A stretch of 25,082 nucleotides of DNA from Treponema sp. (GCA_031289935.1 JAITON010000035.1:1-25082); one strand, 5' to 3'. Positions 1 to 7,222 are shown, numbered from the stretch's first letter. Numbers and translations: made by a program. Notes: generated by a model not told the origin, from the sequence alone.

Positions 1-504
1 CCGCGGCTTCATCAGCTCCGAGTAAAACCATATCCTGATAATCATATTGAAGATGCCGGAACTCAGATTGAGACCACCCCGGCCCGACGAGCGGCCGTTC
101 GAGGAACTGCCCCCAAACATGGTCAGCATCAGGGAAGCCAGGGCCAGAAGCATGAAGATGAGGAAGTAGCCCACCAGCATCACCATGATCCAGACCTTAA
201 AGACCGCCGTACCGCCAATCTTAAGCCCCCTTTTCAGGGCCTGCCCCGCCCGGCGGAGCCCGGCCCGGAAGCCCCGGTATTTGCTCGTAAAGCCCCGGGG
301 GAAGGAGTAGAGGATTTCCCCCGACTCGGTTACCTCGAGCCTGGCGGAATACTCATCGGCGGCCATGGGGACCAGTTCCCGAACCGTATGCAAAGGCATA
401 CCTGTTCGTGCGGCCATATCCGCCGCCGTGACCCCCTTCCGCTGCCGTTTGAGGGTATTGATCAGGGTTTGGTAATCCGCGTCCCTATTTCTTGTCGGGT
501 TCAT
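1..504 (-). CDS. Partial protein: N-terminal HTH-like region plus membrane segment (C-terminus off window)
   Basis: This open frame starts at ATG 504 on the minus strand and continues through base 1 without a stop, giving at least 168 residues. The first ~55 residues are hydrophilic and look like a small winged-helix/HTH module (VTAADMAARTGMPLHTVREL around 29-48). A basic stretch follows at roughly 70-98. A strongly hydrophobic segment, about residues 103-130 (VFKVWIMVMLVGYFLIFMLL), is probably a membrane helix, and a Gly/Ser-rich linker comes after it. AGGAG lies about 6 bases upstream of the start. The ATG overlaps the stop of the Rrf2 stub by 4 bases (ATGA), so translation is probably coupled to the stub. 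I do not recognise the family. A membrane-tethered DNA-binding protein is an inference from the layout. Confidence 0.7.
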   Translation of the reverse strand, partial: MNPTRNRDADYQTLINTLKRQRKGVTAADMAARTGMPLHTVRELVPMAADEYSARLEVTESGEILYSFPRGFTSKYRGFRAGLRRAGQALKRGLKIGGTAVFKVWIMVMLVGYFLIFMLLALASLMLTMFGGSSSNGRSSGRGGLNLSSGIFNMIIRIWFYSELMKPR

Positions 505-617
505 GCGATGCTCCTATCAGCTAAGGCACTGATGGCCACCGGACTTCTATCCTTCGCTATGGCTGCCATGGTAAGGGATGCCCGGAGGGCATAACGGCCG
601 CGAGTTGTGATTCTCAT
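501..617 (-). pseudogene. 5' remnant of an Rrf2-family transcriptional regulator (38 codons)
   Basis: Beginning at ATG 617, the frame reads MRITTRGRYALRASLTMAAI and stops after 38 codons. This is the hallmark N-terminus of Rrf2/IscR/NsrR-type regulators, which normally run about 130-160 residues. The similarity ends just where the recognition helix should follow. No Rrf2-like continuation (the YLEQ-type motif, dimer helix or Cys ligands) is visible in any frame downstream. The sequence moves directly into a different gene whose ATG overlaps this stop. The stub keeps a near-perfect Shine-Dalgarno (GGAGG, 7 bases upstream) and an AT-rich upstream region containing TATAAT (651-656 on the minus strand). 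It may be a deletion scar, or a retained leader peptide that drives the next gene. Confidence 0.65.
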
Positions 618-735
618 AAAATGCCTCCTTATGTAAGATACTTTTTGACAATTATAATAATCTATTTTCGAGAAAAAGGGAAGATAATTTTGAAAAAAAT
701 CATAGCTTCTTGAAAAAAGAGCTGAATTTATCCAC

Positions 736-765
736 TTGACAGGATTGACCGGTCTCTGATATGTT
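736..765 (+). promoter_or_regulatory. Sigma70-type promoter for the rpsT operon
   Basis: TTGACA (736-741) is followed after 18 bases by TATGTT (760-765), preceded by TGa as in an extended -10. The predicted start, near 772, leaves a leader of about 34 bases before the zinc-ribbon gene. A small imperfect hairpin (704-723) lies just upstream of the -35 box. Confidence 0.6.
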
Positions 766-805
766 GGAAAGAAGAATATATGCGTAAGCATTAAGGAGAA
801 GGACT

Positions 806-976
806 ATGGCCCAGGCCAGTAAAAATTCGCGTACCACGAGCGCGACACAGAAGTTTTTTTGCTCCTGCGGGGGTGAAATCAAAATGAAGACGGTTTTTGA
901 GAATGGGAAAATCAAAAATCAAGCCGAATGCGAAAAATGCAAGCGGATCGAACGGCGTCCGTCGGACTTTAAATAA
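806..976 (+). CDS. Small zinc-ribbon protein (56 aa)
   Basis: This short frame begins at ATG 806, with GGAGAAGG upstream, and ends at TAA 974-976. It encodes 56 residues. Two cysteine pairs are visible: C19-S-C21 within FFCSCGGEIK, and C43-E-K-C46 within AECEKCKRIE. This CxC...CxxC spacing suggests one structural zinc site. The rest is rich in Lys, Arg and Asn, which would suit RNA or ribosome contact. It is the first gene after the promoter and ends 12 bases before rpsT, so it belongs to the ribosomal/nucleoid operon. The Cys arrangement resembles that of the L31 protein encoded further along, but the sequence is otherwise different. Its function is unknown; a ribosome-associated or RNA-binding role is inferred from composition and position only. 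Confidence 0.75.
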   Translation: MAQASKNSRTTSATQKFFCSCGGEIKMKTVFENGKIKNQAECEKCKRIERRPSDFK

Positions 977-988
977 TCGGAGTAATGT

Positions 989-1264
989 ATGGCAGGAAAA
1001 AGCAGTTCCGCTGAAAAGCGACACCGGCAGAGTGAAGAGCGCCGGCTCAGGAATAAGTCGGTCAAGACCGCAGTCAGGACCAGCGTGAAGAAATTCGTCA
1101 GTCTGGCCCAGCAGAAGAAGGCGGCCGAGGCCGAAGCGGCCCTGAAGGATATGGTCAAGAAGATCGATACCGCCGCCGGCAAAGGGATCCTCAAGAAGAA
1201 CGCTGCGGCCCGGAAAAAGTCCCGAATGCAGCGGCTTTTCAACTCCCTAAAAGCCGCCCAGTAA
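989..1264 (+). CDS. rpsT: 30S ribosomal protein S20
   Basis: The 91-residue product is Lys/Arg/Ala-rich and helical, with the S20 pattern: a basic N-terminus (SSAEKRHRQSEERRLRNKSV), a central helix with VRTSVKKF, and the C-terminal GILKKNAAARKKSRMQRLFN segment that is diagnostic for the family. S20 binds 16S rRNA early in 30S assembly, and its length matches the usual 85-90 residues. The start at ATG 989 is preceded by CGGAG. An ATG-like triplet at 985 is out of frame. It follows the zinc-ribbon gene by 12 bases and precedes the HU gene by 35 bases in one transcription unit. Confidence 0.95.
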   Translation: MAGKSSSAEKRHRQSEERRLRNKSVKTAVRTSVKKFVSLAQQKKAAEAEAALKDMVKKIDTAAGKGILKKNAAARKKSRMQRLFNSLKAAQ

Positions 1265-1299
1265 GGCCGGGCCCGGCTTGTAGGATACCGGGGAGCGAT

Positions 1300-1632
1300 A
1301 TGGCGGCGCATAAGCTTACCAAGGCTGATATTATCGACTCCGTATATCAAAAGACCGGGCTTGACCGTCAGGACGTTCGTGCTGTTATCGACCTTTTCTG
1401 CGGTGAGGTTAAAGGCGCCATGGTCCGGCAGGAGAGTGTGGAGCTCCGGGGCTTCGGTACTTTCGAGATACGGGTCCGCAAGGGCCGCCTTAAGGCCCGG
1501 AACCCCCGGACCGGCGAGAGTGTGTCGGTAAGTTCCCACGGTATCGCTGCTTTTAGACCTGGCCGGGAATTGAAACGTTCGGTCTGGAACTTGAAGGGTT
1601 CCGGGGAGTCTCCCAGCGAGGCCGAACCATGA
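1300..1632 (+). CDS. hup: HU/IHF-family DNA-binding protein
   Basis: This is a 110-residue histone-like protein. The N-terminal helices (KLTKADIIDSVYQKTGL, 5-21) form the dimer core. GFGTF (51-55) marks the saddle strand, and ARNPRTGE (66-73) is the conserved tip of the DNA-embracing arm, with the proline that intercalates DNA. FRPGRELK (85-92) closes the family core. A hydrophilic tail of about 18 residues, rich in Ser, Glu and Pro, extends past the normal HU end of about 90-95 residues. The start ATG 1300 is preceded by GGGGAGCG. The stop overlaps the lnt start as ATGA, so HU and Lnt are translationally coupled. HU versus IHF subunit cannot be decided from sequence alone. Confidence 0.9.
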   Translation: MAAHKLTKADIIDSVYQKTGLDRQDVRAVIDLFCGEVKGAMVRQESVELRGFGTFEIRVRKGRLKARNPRTGESVSVSSHGIAAFRPGRELKRSVWNLKGSGESPSEAEP

Positions 1633-3266
1633 GTATCCCTGGCAGGGGGGCCTGGATCCGGGCCCTCTTGGTCAACTTGGGGCTTTTGGCCTTGGGCAGT
1701 TTTCTTTTTGCCGCCTCTTTTCCCAATCCGCTTTTCGCCGGGGGGGGGGCGTTGTTGGCTTGGCTGGCCTATGTGCCGGTCTTTGTTCTCATCCGCCGGG
1801 TGAGCCTGAGGACTGCGGCCCTCTGGGGGGCTCTTTACGGCTATAGCGCCTACAGTCTTTTCAATTATTGGCTGGGGGCCTTCCATCCTCTGGCAGGCCT
1901 TTTTGTGGGGATCCTTTACCTGCTCTGGTTCACCTTCCTTTTCCCCCTGCTCAAGCTGGCCCTGATCTTTTTCCCGCGCCGGGGTTATCTGCTCCAGTGG
2001 CTCATCTGGCTGGCCTACGAATACCTGCGCACCCTGGGCTTCCTGGGTTATTCCTATGGGATCACGGGCTATTCTCAGTGGAGCTTCCTTCCGGTGATCC
2101 AGATTGCCGATCTCTTTGGGGTCTGGGCGGTCTCGGCCCTGGTAGTATTCTCATCGGCCTATATTGCTCAAGGTTTGACGAGTGTTGAGGTGCGTGGGTT
2201 TTTGGCCGGTATCCGCCGCGAATGGCTGCCGGGGTTGCTCTGGACCTGCGCCCTTATCGCGTCCTTGGTCTACGGCCTGGTTATGACGCGGGACTATGCA
2301 AACCGGGACTATTCCCCGGAGGAGACAGCCCGGATCGCCCTGATACAGAGCAATGAAAGCCCCTGGGCCGACGGGGTGGTGGCATACCGGGAAAAGTTCC
2401 GGGTCCTAAGGCGTCTTTCCGGGGAGGCCCTGGAAGCCGAACCTCAGCCTGACCTGGTGGTTTGGCCCGAAACTGCCTTTGCCCCCCGGATTTACTGGCA
2501 TCTCCACTACCGGGACGATTACGATTCCTACGAGATGGTGGAACTGGTCAAGGAATTGTCGGCCTATATGGAGGTCCAAGAGGTTCCCTTTCTCATCGGC
2601 AATGATGACGGACGGAAAGAGGTCAACGCGGCGGGCCAGTGGGAACGGGTGGACTATAACGCGGCCATTTTTTTTACCCCGGGCAAGGAGCCGGAGATAT
2701 ACCGGAAGATGCATCTGGTGCCTTTTACGGAACATTTCCCCTACAAAGATCGCTTTCCCGGCTTCTATCAGTATCTCCTGGCAGCGAATACCCATCAGTG
2801 GACGGCCGGGAAGGAGGCCCTGATCTTCGAACAGGGGAGGCTGCGCTTTGCCACACCGATTTGTTTTGAGGATACCTTTGGGGACCTTCCCCGGGAATTT
2901 GTCCTGGGGGGAGCGAACTTCCTGGCGAACATATCCAACGATGCCTGGTCCGGGACGCTCTCCTGCCAGATGCAGCACCTGGGCATGGCGGTGTTTCGGG
3001 CCGTGGAGAACCGTCGTTCCCTGGTACGGGCTACCGCCACGGGCCAGACCTGCGGCATCGGCCCCGATGGGAGGATTATCGCCATGGCTGAGCCCTTTAC
3101 CGAGACGGTCCTGGCCCTGGACATTCCCTTGTTGGAGGAGCAGAGTCTCTATACTCGGCTGGGCGATATTTTGGGACAAATTTTCGTCATTCTGGCCCTT
3201 ATCATCTTGTTTAGCGGCGCGGCTTGGCGTATAATAAAGAGTATTAAGGAGAGAAGAACAGCGTGA
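1629..3266 (+). CDS. lnt: Apolipoprotein N-acyltransferase
   Basis: Lnt transfers an acyl chain from phospholipid to the N-terminal diacylglyceryl-cysteine of lipoproteins, the last step of lipoprotein maturation at the inner membrane. The 545-residue product has about seven N-terminal hydrophobic segments (roughly 10-225) and then a nitrilase-type domain. The catalytic triad is visible: E281 in VVWPETAF, K360 in EIYRKMHLVPFTE and C412 in ATPICFEDTFGDL. A final transmembrane helix lies near 515-535. The length fits the family (~510-550). The start overlaps the HU stop (ATGA) and the stop overlaps the next GTG start. A run of ten G bases encodes Gly38-Gly40 and the first base of Ala41, which makes the reading frame vulnerable to slippage. 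Spirochaetes are lipoprotein-rich, so this is an important housekeeping step. Confidence 0.95.
   Translation: MSIPGRGAWIRALLVNLGLLALGSFLFAASFPNPLFAGGGALLAWLAYVPVFVLIRRVSLRTAALWGALYGYSAYSLFNYWLGAFHPLAGLFVGILYLLWFTFLFPLLKLALIFFPRRGYLLQWLIWLAYEYLRTLGFLGYSYGITGYSQWSFLPVIQIADLFGVWAVSALVVFSSAYIAQGLTSVEVRGFLAGIRREWLPGLLWTCALIASLVYGLVMTRDYANRDYSPEETARIALIQSNESPWADGVVAYREKFRVLRRLSGEALEAEPQPDLVVWPETAFAPRIYWHLHYRDDYDSYEMVELVKELSAYMEVQEVPFLIGNDDGRKEVNAAGQWERVDYNAAIFFTPGKEPEIYRKMHLVPFTEHFPYKDRFPGFYQYLLAANTHQWTAGKEALIFEQGRLRFATPICFEDTFGDLPREFVLGGANFLANISNDAWSGTLSCQMQHLGMAVFRAVENRRSLVRATATGQTCGIGPDGRIIAMAEPFTETVLALDIPLLEEQSLYTRLGDILGQIFVILALIILFSGAAWRIIKSIKERRTA
1740..1749 (+). repeat. Homopolymeric G10 tract inside lnt
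   Basis: Ten consecutive G bases lie about 110 bases after the lnt start. The current length keeps lnt in frame. Loss or gain of one base would shift the frame near codon 38 and remove the catalytic domain. Confidence 0.9.
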
Positions 3267-3964
3267 GTTCCCGAAAAAAAATACTCATCGTTGATGATGA
3301 GTCTGCTAATCTTGATTTTTTTGATGTCATGCTTTCCAAACTGGGTTTCAGCGTTGAGCGGGCGGAGAACGGGTTTACGGCCTTGGAAAAGGTGAAGTGG
3401 TTTTTTCCGGACCTAATTCTTTTGGACAATATTATGCCCAAGATGTCCGGCTGGGAGCTTACCAGGATTCTGAAGGAAGATATCAAGCTTCGGGAGATCC
3501 CTATCATCATGCTTTCGGGGCTCGCGGACGTGAAGGACAAGGTCGAGGGCTTTGAGCTGGGGATAGACGACTATATTACCAAGCCCTTTAATTTTTCCGA
3601 GGTTTTGGCCCGGATCCGGGCGGTGTTGCGAAACCGGGAATTTTTCGCCCAGATCGTGGTCCGGGAGACCCGGCTGGGTATGGCCGAGGCCCTGAACACC
3701 GACCTGAAGCAAGGTGTGGCGGAGTTCCACAGGGGTATGGACGAGCTGGACCGCCGTATCGTCGCCCTGGAGAACGGCTCTCTCAAGGGGGATGCCCTCC
3801 TCTCGGGTCTTAAGGACCAGAGCGAGCGGGTGCGGAAATCCGTTGCGGAACTGGATGTTCGAATTGAAAAAACCACCTCTGAGTGGGCGGACCTCAAGAA
3901 AGGCGAGATAGGCATCCAGGCATTGGAAAAGCAGATACGCATGAAAGCGGAGCAAGAGGAATAG
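3263..3964 (+). CDS. Response regulator: REC domain plus coiled-coil tail
   Basis: The 233-residue product starts at GTG 3263, overlapping the lnt stop by 4 bases. Residues 6-125 are a complete CheY-like receiver: acidic pair D11-D12 (KILIVDDE), phosphoacceptor D55 (LILLDNIMPKMSG), switch S85 (IIMLSG) and K107 (YITKPF). No DNA-binding, GGDEF or HD output follows. Instead, residues ~140-233 are charged and heptad-like (DELDRRIVALE, RVRKSVAELDVRIEKT, LEKQIRMKAEQE) and probably form a coiled coil for dimerisation or partner binding. The bactofilin gene begins 2 bases after its stop, so the two products are made together. Phosphorylation may control assembly or positioning of a partner rather than transcription, but this is an inference. 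No histidine kinase is encoded in the window. Confidence 0.85.
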   Translation: MSSRKKILIVDDESANLDFFDVMLSKLGFSVERAENGFTALEKVKWFFPDLILLDNIMPKMSGWELTRILKEDIKLREIPIIMLSGLADVKDKVEGFELGIDDYITKPFNFSEVLARIRAVLRNREFFAQIVVRETRLGMAEALNTDLKQGVAEFHRGMDELDRRIVALENGSLKGDALLSGLKDQSERVRKSVAELDVRIEKTTSEWADLKKGEIGIQALEKQIRMKAEQEE

Positions 3965-3966
3965 TT

Positions 3967-4386
3967 ATGGCAAAGACTGAAGGTAAAAAGAAGGACGAAA
4001 AGATCGTTATCTTCGATAATAGTACGGATTTTAACGGATTTCTCCGGTTCAAGGAGACGCTTTGTATTCAGGGGAAATTCCGGGGGACCATTGAGGCCGT
4101 GGGGGTCCTTATTGTGGACCGGGGGGCGATGGTAGAAGCCGACCATATTTCGGTGAACTCCCTCTTTGTCTATGGAACGGTGATCGGGGCGGTTCGTGCC
4201 TTGGACAAGGTGGATATGTTGGCCGGGGCCGAGATCCGGGGGGATGTAACCGCCGCCCGGCTCAGGATCGCCGACGGGGTACTTTTTGAGGGCCAATGCA
4301 GTATGACCCGGGCAGAAAACGAGGTGGAAATCTTCTCCCGGCCCACCGAGGAGATCAAGGCCGAGCTCCAGCGTGCCCATGCCTGA
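3967..4386 (+). CDS. Bactofilin-family cytoskeletal protein
   Basis: The 139-residue product has the bactofilin (DUF583) right-handed beta-helix. Short hydrophobic/Gly repeats run from about 25 to 115 (LCIQGKFRGTIEAVGVLIVD, GAMVEADHISVNSLFVYGTVIG, DMLAGAEIRGDVTAARLRIADGV), flanked by charged, disordered ends. Bactofilins polymerise without nucleotide and act as membrane-associated scaffolds in cell shape, stalk or periplasmic flagellar positioning. The start ATG 3967 is preceded by AGAGGA. The open frame extends 28 codons further upstream, but that part overlaps the response regulator and lacks bactofilin features. It lies between a REC/coiled-coil protein and CinA. A link to spirochaete envelope shape is plausible but not shown by the sequence. 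Confidence 0.9.
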   Translation: MAKTEGKKKDEKIVIFDNSTDFNGFLRFKETLCIQGKFRGTIEAVGVLIVDRGAMVEADHISVNSLFVYGTVIGAVRALDKVDMLAGAEIRGDVTAARLRIADGVLFEGQCSMTRAENEVEIFSRPTEEIKAELQRAHA

Positions 4387-4852
4387 GTCCATCGCAATCC
4401 GGCTCGTCCGTCTGGCCGGAAAAAAAGGCATGCGTATTGCCGTAGCCGAATCCTGTACTGCGGGCCTCGTGGCCTCTCTTCTGGGGGAGGTTCCCGGGGC
4501 CTCCCGGGTCTTGTGGGGTTCCCTGGTGACCTATACTCCGGAGGCTAAAATCGCCCTGTTAGGGCTGGACCGGGAACTCCTGGAGCGGTGCGGGGAGGTG
4601 AGCCAGGAAACGGCCCTGGCCATGGCGACGGGTGCCCGGGGAAAGAGCGGTGCGGCCTTGGCCGTCTCGGTAACGGGCCTAGCCGGTCCTGAGGGCGACA
4701 GTTCCGGTCTCCCGGTGGGGACGGTTTGGATAGGCATCTCCTCGGTCATCGGCGAGGAGGCCCGGGAATATCACTTTACTGGAAAGCGGAATCAGATTCG
4801 TTTGGCCGCCGCCCGGGAAGCCTTGGGGTTTCTTTGCCGCAGCATAGAATAA
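4379..4852 (+). CDS. pncC: CinA-family nicotinamide-nucleotide amidohydrolase (PncC domain)
   Basis: This 157-residue protein corresponds to the C-terminal CinA domain, which deamidates nicotinamide mononucleotide to nicotinate mononucleotide in pyridine-nucleotide salvage. Diagnostic motifs are VAESCTAGL (~22-30), GSLVTYT, AVSVTGLAGPEG and PVGTVWIGI. The N-terminal MoaB-like (COG1058) half of full-length CinA is absent, so this is the stand-alone PncC form. ATG 4379 overlaps the bactofilin gene by 8 bases. An in-frame GTG at 4373 is an alternative start. No strong Shine-Dalgarno is visible, so coupling to the upstream gene is likely. It is the last gene of the rpsT operon, and no intrinsic terminator is visible after it. 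Confidence 0.9.
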   Translation: MPESIAIRLVRLAGKKGMRIAVAESCTAGLVASLLGEVPGASRVLWGSLVTYTPEAKIALLGLDRELLERCGEVSQETALAMATGARGKSGAALAVSVTGLAGPEGDSSGLPVGTVWIGISSVIGEEAREYHFTGKRNQIRLAAAREALGFLCRSIE

Positions 4853-4943
4853 TTCTTCTCTGGGGTAACCTCGAGGAGTTTGACGATGACGTATCGCCGT
4901 TGATGGTGCATAAATAAATTTTCTCTGAGAAAGTCCGAAAGAC

Positions 4944-4972
4944 TTGACAAAAAGATGAAAAGGGGATATTTT
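4944..4972 (+). promoter_or_regulatory. Promoter for rho
   Basis: TTGACA (4944-4949), 17 bases, then TATTTT (4967-4972), within the 213-base gap between cinA and rho. The predicted leader is AT-rich and about 87 bases long. A small hairpin AAGTC-CGAAA-GACTT (4931-4945) overlaps the -35 box. Nothing else was recognised in this gap. Confidence 0.5.
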
Positions 4973-5065
4973 TATATAAAGTTTTTCAAATGAACAATAA
5001 GCGAACAGGAATAGATTACATTTGATTCTCATACCCGATACGATTTTGATAAACGGAGTCATTTT

Positions 5066-6781
5066 ATGGCCTTATTAAGGAAAAGCAGAACAGTAAATCC
5101 TGTGGAACCGATGGCAGATTCAGAGGATCTTTTCCCGGCGGAAAACTCGGCCCCAACCGCAGTCCCGGTCGAAGAGGAGGCCGTTGAACGGCCCAAGCTG
5201 GTGGTGCGGGCCAGGACCCGGCGCGAGGATTCCGGGGAGCCGGGGGCCCACCGCGATTCGGGACGGTCCAGGGGACGATCCCGTGGAAGGGAGCCCTACG
5301 GAGCCGCATTCAACGGCCCGGTCCCCCAGTTCGAGGCCGCCGCGCAACCGAGGGATTATGTCGATCCGGCTGCGAATGAGGCTGGCGGCGCTATTGTTTT
5401 TACGGGCGCCAATGCCCCGGGGGAGGGCACACCTATACATTTGCCCTCTATGCCGGACCTCTACGGACGGCCAGAACCCCGGATGGATCAGGATAACGGT
5501 AAACCCCGGCTCACCATCAACGAGTTGATACGCCTGAACATGATCGACCTGCGGGAACTGGCATCCAGTTACAACATTAGCCATGACGATATGGTGGCTC
5601 TGAAAAAGCAGGAGATCGTCTTTTCGGTGCTCAAGGCCCATACGGAGCGGGGCGGGGTCATCTACGCCTACGGTTCCCTGGAAATTCTGCCCGATGGCTA
5701 TGGTTTCCTTAGGAGCCCCCAGAACTCTTACCTGCCGGGACCCGATGATATCTACATCAGCCCCAGTCAAATTAGGCTTTTTGCCCTCAAGACCGGAGAC
5801 ACGGTCTACGGACAGATCCGCAGCCCCAAGGAAGGGGAGCGTTTCTTCGCTATGCTGCGGGTGGAGACCGTGAACTACGACGATCCCACGGTGGCCCAGA
5901 ACCGGATTCCCTTTGACAACCTGACGCCCCTGGAGCCCGACGAGACGCTGGACTTAGAAACCACCCCCGAGGGGGTTAGCGAGCGGATCATCAACCTCTT
6001 CTGCCCTATCGGCAAAGGCCAGCGGGCCCTCATCGTGGCGCCCCCCCGGACGGGTAAAACTATCATGATGCAGAAGATCGCTAATGCCATCACCAGGAAC
6101 CACCCCGGGGTTTACCTCATCGTGCTGCTCATCGACGAGCGGCCCGAGGAGGTTACCGACATGGAACGGACCGTTCGGGCGGAGGTTATTTCCTCGACCT
6201 TTGACGAGCAGGCCAGCCGGCATGTCCAGGTAACGGAAATGGTTCTGGAAAAGGCCAAGCGCTTGGTGGAGCATAAGAAAGATGTGGTGATCCTTCTGGA
6301 CTCCATCACACGTCTTGCCCGGGCCTACAACCAGACCGTACCAGCCTCAGGCAAGATACTGTCCGGCGGTGTTGACAGCAATGCCCTGCACAAGCCCAAG
6401 CGCTTCTTTGGAGCCGCCCGGAACATCGAAGAGGGGGGGAGTCTGACCATCATCAGCACGGCCCTGATCGAGACCGGAAGTCGTATGGACGAGGTTATTT
6501 TCGAGGAATTTAAGGGTACCGGCAACAACGAAATTGACCTGGACCGGCGCATCAGCGACCGCCGGCTCTTTCCGGCCATCAACATCAAGAAATCCGGCAC
6601 CAGGAAGGAGGAACTGCTCCTCTCCGAAAAGGAACTCCAGAAGATTTGGATACTCCGCAAGGTCATCAACCCTATGGACGATATCGAAATCATCGAATTG
6701 CTGGTTGACAAAATGAAGAAAAGCAAGAATAATGAAGCATTCCTGAATTCGATGAATACCGGTTCCGCCGGGATGGATTGA
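5066..6781 (+). CDS. rho: Transcription termination factor Rho with long N-terminal extension
   Basis: Rho is the hexameric RNA helicase that releases transcripts at unstructured C-rich sites. The 571-residue product carries the Rho N-terminal region from about residue 149 (LTINELIRLNMIDLRELASS), then an RNA-binding cold-shock fold (GSLEILPDGYGFLRS, 203-217) and the ATPase core. Walker A is A325-PPRTGKT-332. Walker B lies in VVILLDSITRLARAYN. The segment after that (SGGVDSNALHKPKRFFGAARNIEEGG) matches the Q-loop/R-loop region. Typical Rho has about 420 residues. The extra ~148 at the N-terminus are low-complexity, acidic then Arg/Gly-rich (GRSRGRSRGR, ~66-75). The start ATG 5066 has CGGAG upstream. 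rpmE follows 18 bases downstream, an arrangement also common elsewhere. Confidence 0.96.
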   Translation: MALLRKSRTVNPVEPMADSEDLFPAENSAPTAVPVEEEAVERPKLVVRARTRREDSGEPGAHRDSGRSRGRSRGREPYGAAFNGPVPQFEAAAQPRDYVDPAANEAGGAIVFTGANAPGEGTPIHLPSMPDLYGRPEPRMDQDNGKPRLTINELIRLNMIDLRELASSYNISHDDMVALKKQEIVFSVLKAHTERGGVIYAYGSLEILPDGYGFLRSPQNSYLPGPDDIYISPSQIRLFALKTGDTVYGQIRSPKEGERFFAMLRVETVNYDDPTVAQNRIPFDNLTPLEPDETLDLETTPEGVSERIINLFCPIGKGQRALIVAPPRTGKTIMMQKIANAITRNHPGVYLIVLLIDERPEEVTDMERTVRAEVISSTFDEQASRHVQVTEMVLEKAKRLVEHKKDVVILLDSITRLARAYNQTVPASGKILSGGVDSNALHKPKRFFGAARNIEEGGSLTIISTALIETGSRMDEVIFEEFKGTGNNEIDLDRRISDRRLFPAINIKKSGTRKEELLLSEKELQKIWILRKVINPMDDIEIIELLVDKMKKSKNNEAFLNSMNTGSAGMD

Positions 6782-6799
6782 GATAGTTTTGGAGGATAT

Positions 6800-7003
6800 A
6801 TGCAAAAGAAGATTCACCCCAAGTACGAGGTAACGAAGATTACCTGCGCCTGCGGGAATGTGATCGAAACCCGCTCGACCGTGAAGGATATCAAAGTGGA
6901 AATTTGCTCCGCCTGCCACCCTTTCTTTACGGGCAAACAGAAGCTGGTGGATACCGCCGGCCGGATTGAGCGCTTTAGAAGAAAGTACAATATCAAGGAT
7001 TAG
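6800..7003 (+). CDS. rpmE: 50S ribosomal protein L31 (zinc-binding form)
   Basis: This 67-residue L31 starts at ATG 6800 with a strong TTTGGAGG site. It reads MQKKIHPKYEVTKITCACGN and carries four cysteines, C16-x-C18 and C37-xx-C40 (EICSACHPFFTGKQK). This is the zinc-binding C+ form, not the zinc-free paralogue. L31 sits at the central protuberance, bridging the subunits. The length is normal. It is co-transcribed with rho. Downstream, only a short hairpin (7004-7020) without a U-run is seen. Confidence 0.97.
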   Translation: MQKKIHPKYEVTKITCACGNVIETRSTVKDIKVEICSACHPFFTGKQKLVDTAGRIERFRRKYNIKD

Positions 7004-7020
7004 TCCCGGCCGTCTCGGGA
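7004..7020 (+). terminator. Weak hairpin after rpmE (no U-run)
   Basis: TCCCG (7004-7008) pairs with CGGGA (7016-7020) across a 7-base loop directly after the rpmE stop. An A-run rather than a T-run follows. This is not a classical intrinsic terminator and may mark the 3' end of a Rho-dependent stop. Confidence 0.25.
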
Positions 7021-7040
7021 AGCGCTAAAAAACACCATCG

Positions 7041-7086
7041 AGCGTGCGCTAGGGCCCTCGTGCAGCGTGCGCCAGGGTTCTCGTGC
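7041..7086. repeat. Two tandem 23-bp repeats
   Basis: Two adjacent 23-base units, 7041-7063 and 7064-7086, both begin AGCGTGCGC and end CTCGTGC. They differ at three positions in the middle. They lie in the convergent gap between rpmE and folC, just before a second array with the same period but a different sequence. Confidence 0.85.
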
Positions 7087-7118
7087 CTTCAGAGCGCCTG
7101 ACAGCCTCGTATCAGCCG

Positions 7119-7222
7119 CTCAAACCAATGGTGGGGTGTCACTCAAACCAACGGTGGTGTGTCACTCAAACCAACGGTGGTGCGCGGCATGCAAGCATGC
7201 TTCTCAAACCAACGGTGGTGCG
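7119..7222. repeat. Tandem 23-bp repeat array, CTCAAACC...GGTGG type
   Basis: Four copies of a unit starting CTCAAACCAACGGTGG begin at 7119, 7142, 7165 and 7203. The first two steps are exactly 23 bases. The third unit is lengthened by 15 bases containing the palindrome AAGCATGCTT (7193-7202). Each unit holds a short inverted repeat ACCA-ACGG-TGGT. A nearly identical 22-base stretch recurs at about 18982, so this is a dispersed family. No coding sequence is credible here. Confidence 0.85.

Noticed and set aside
7041..7222. CRISPR-like direct repeats
   Set aside because: The units are tandem with no unique spacers, only 23 bases long, and no cas gene is near.
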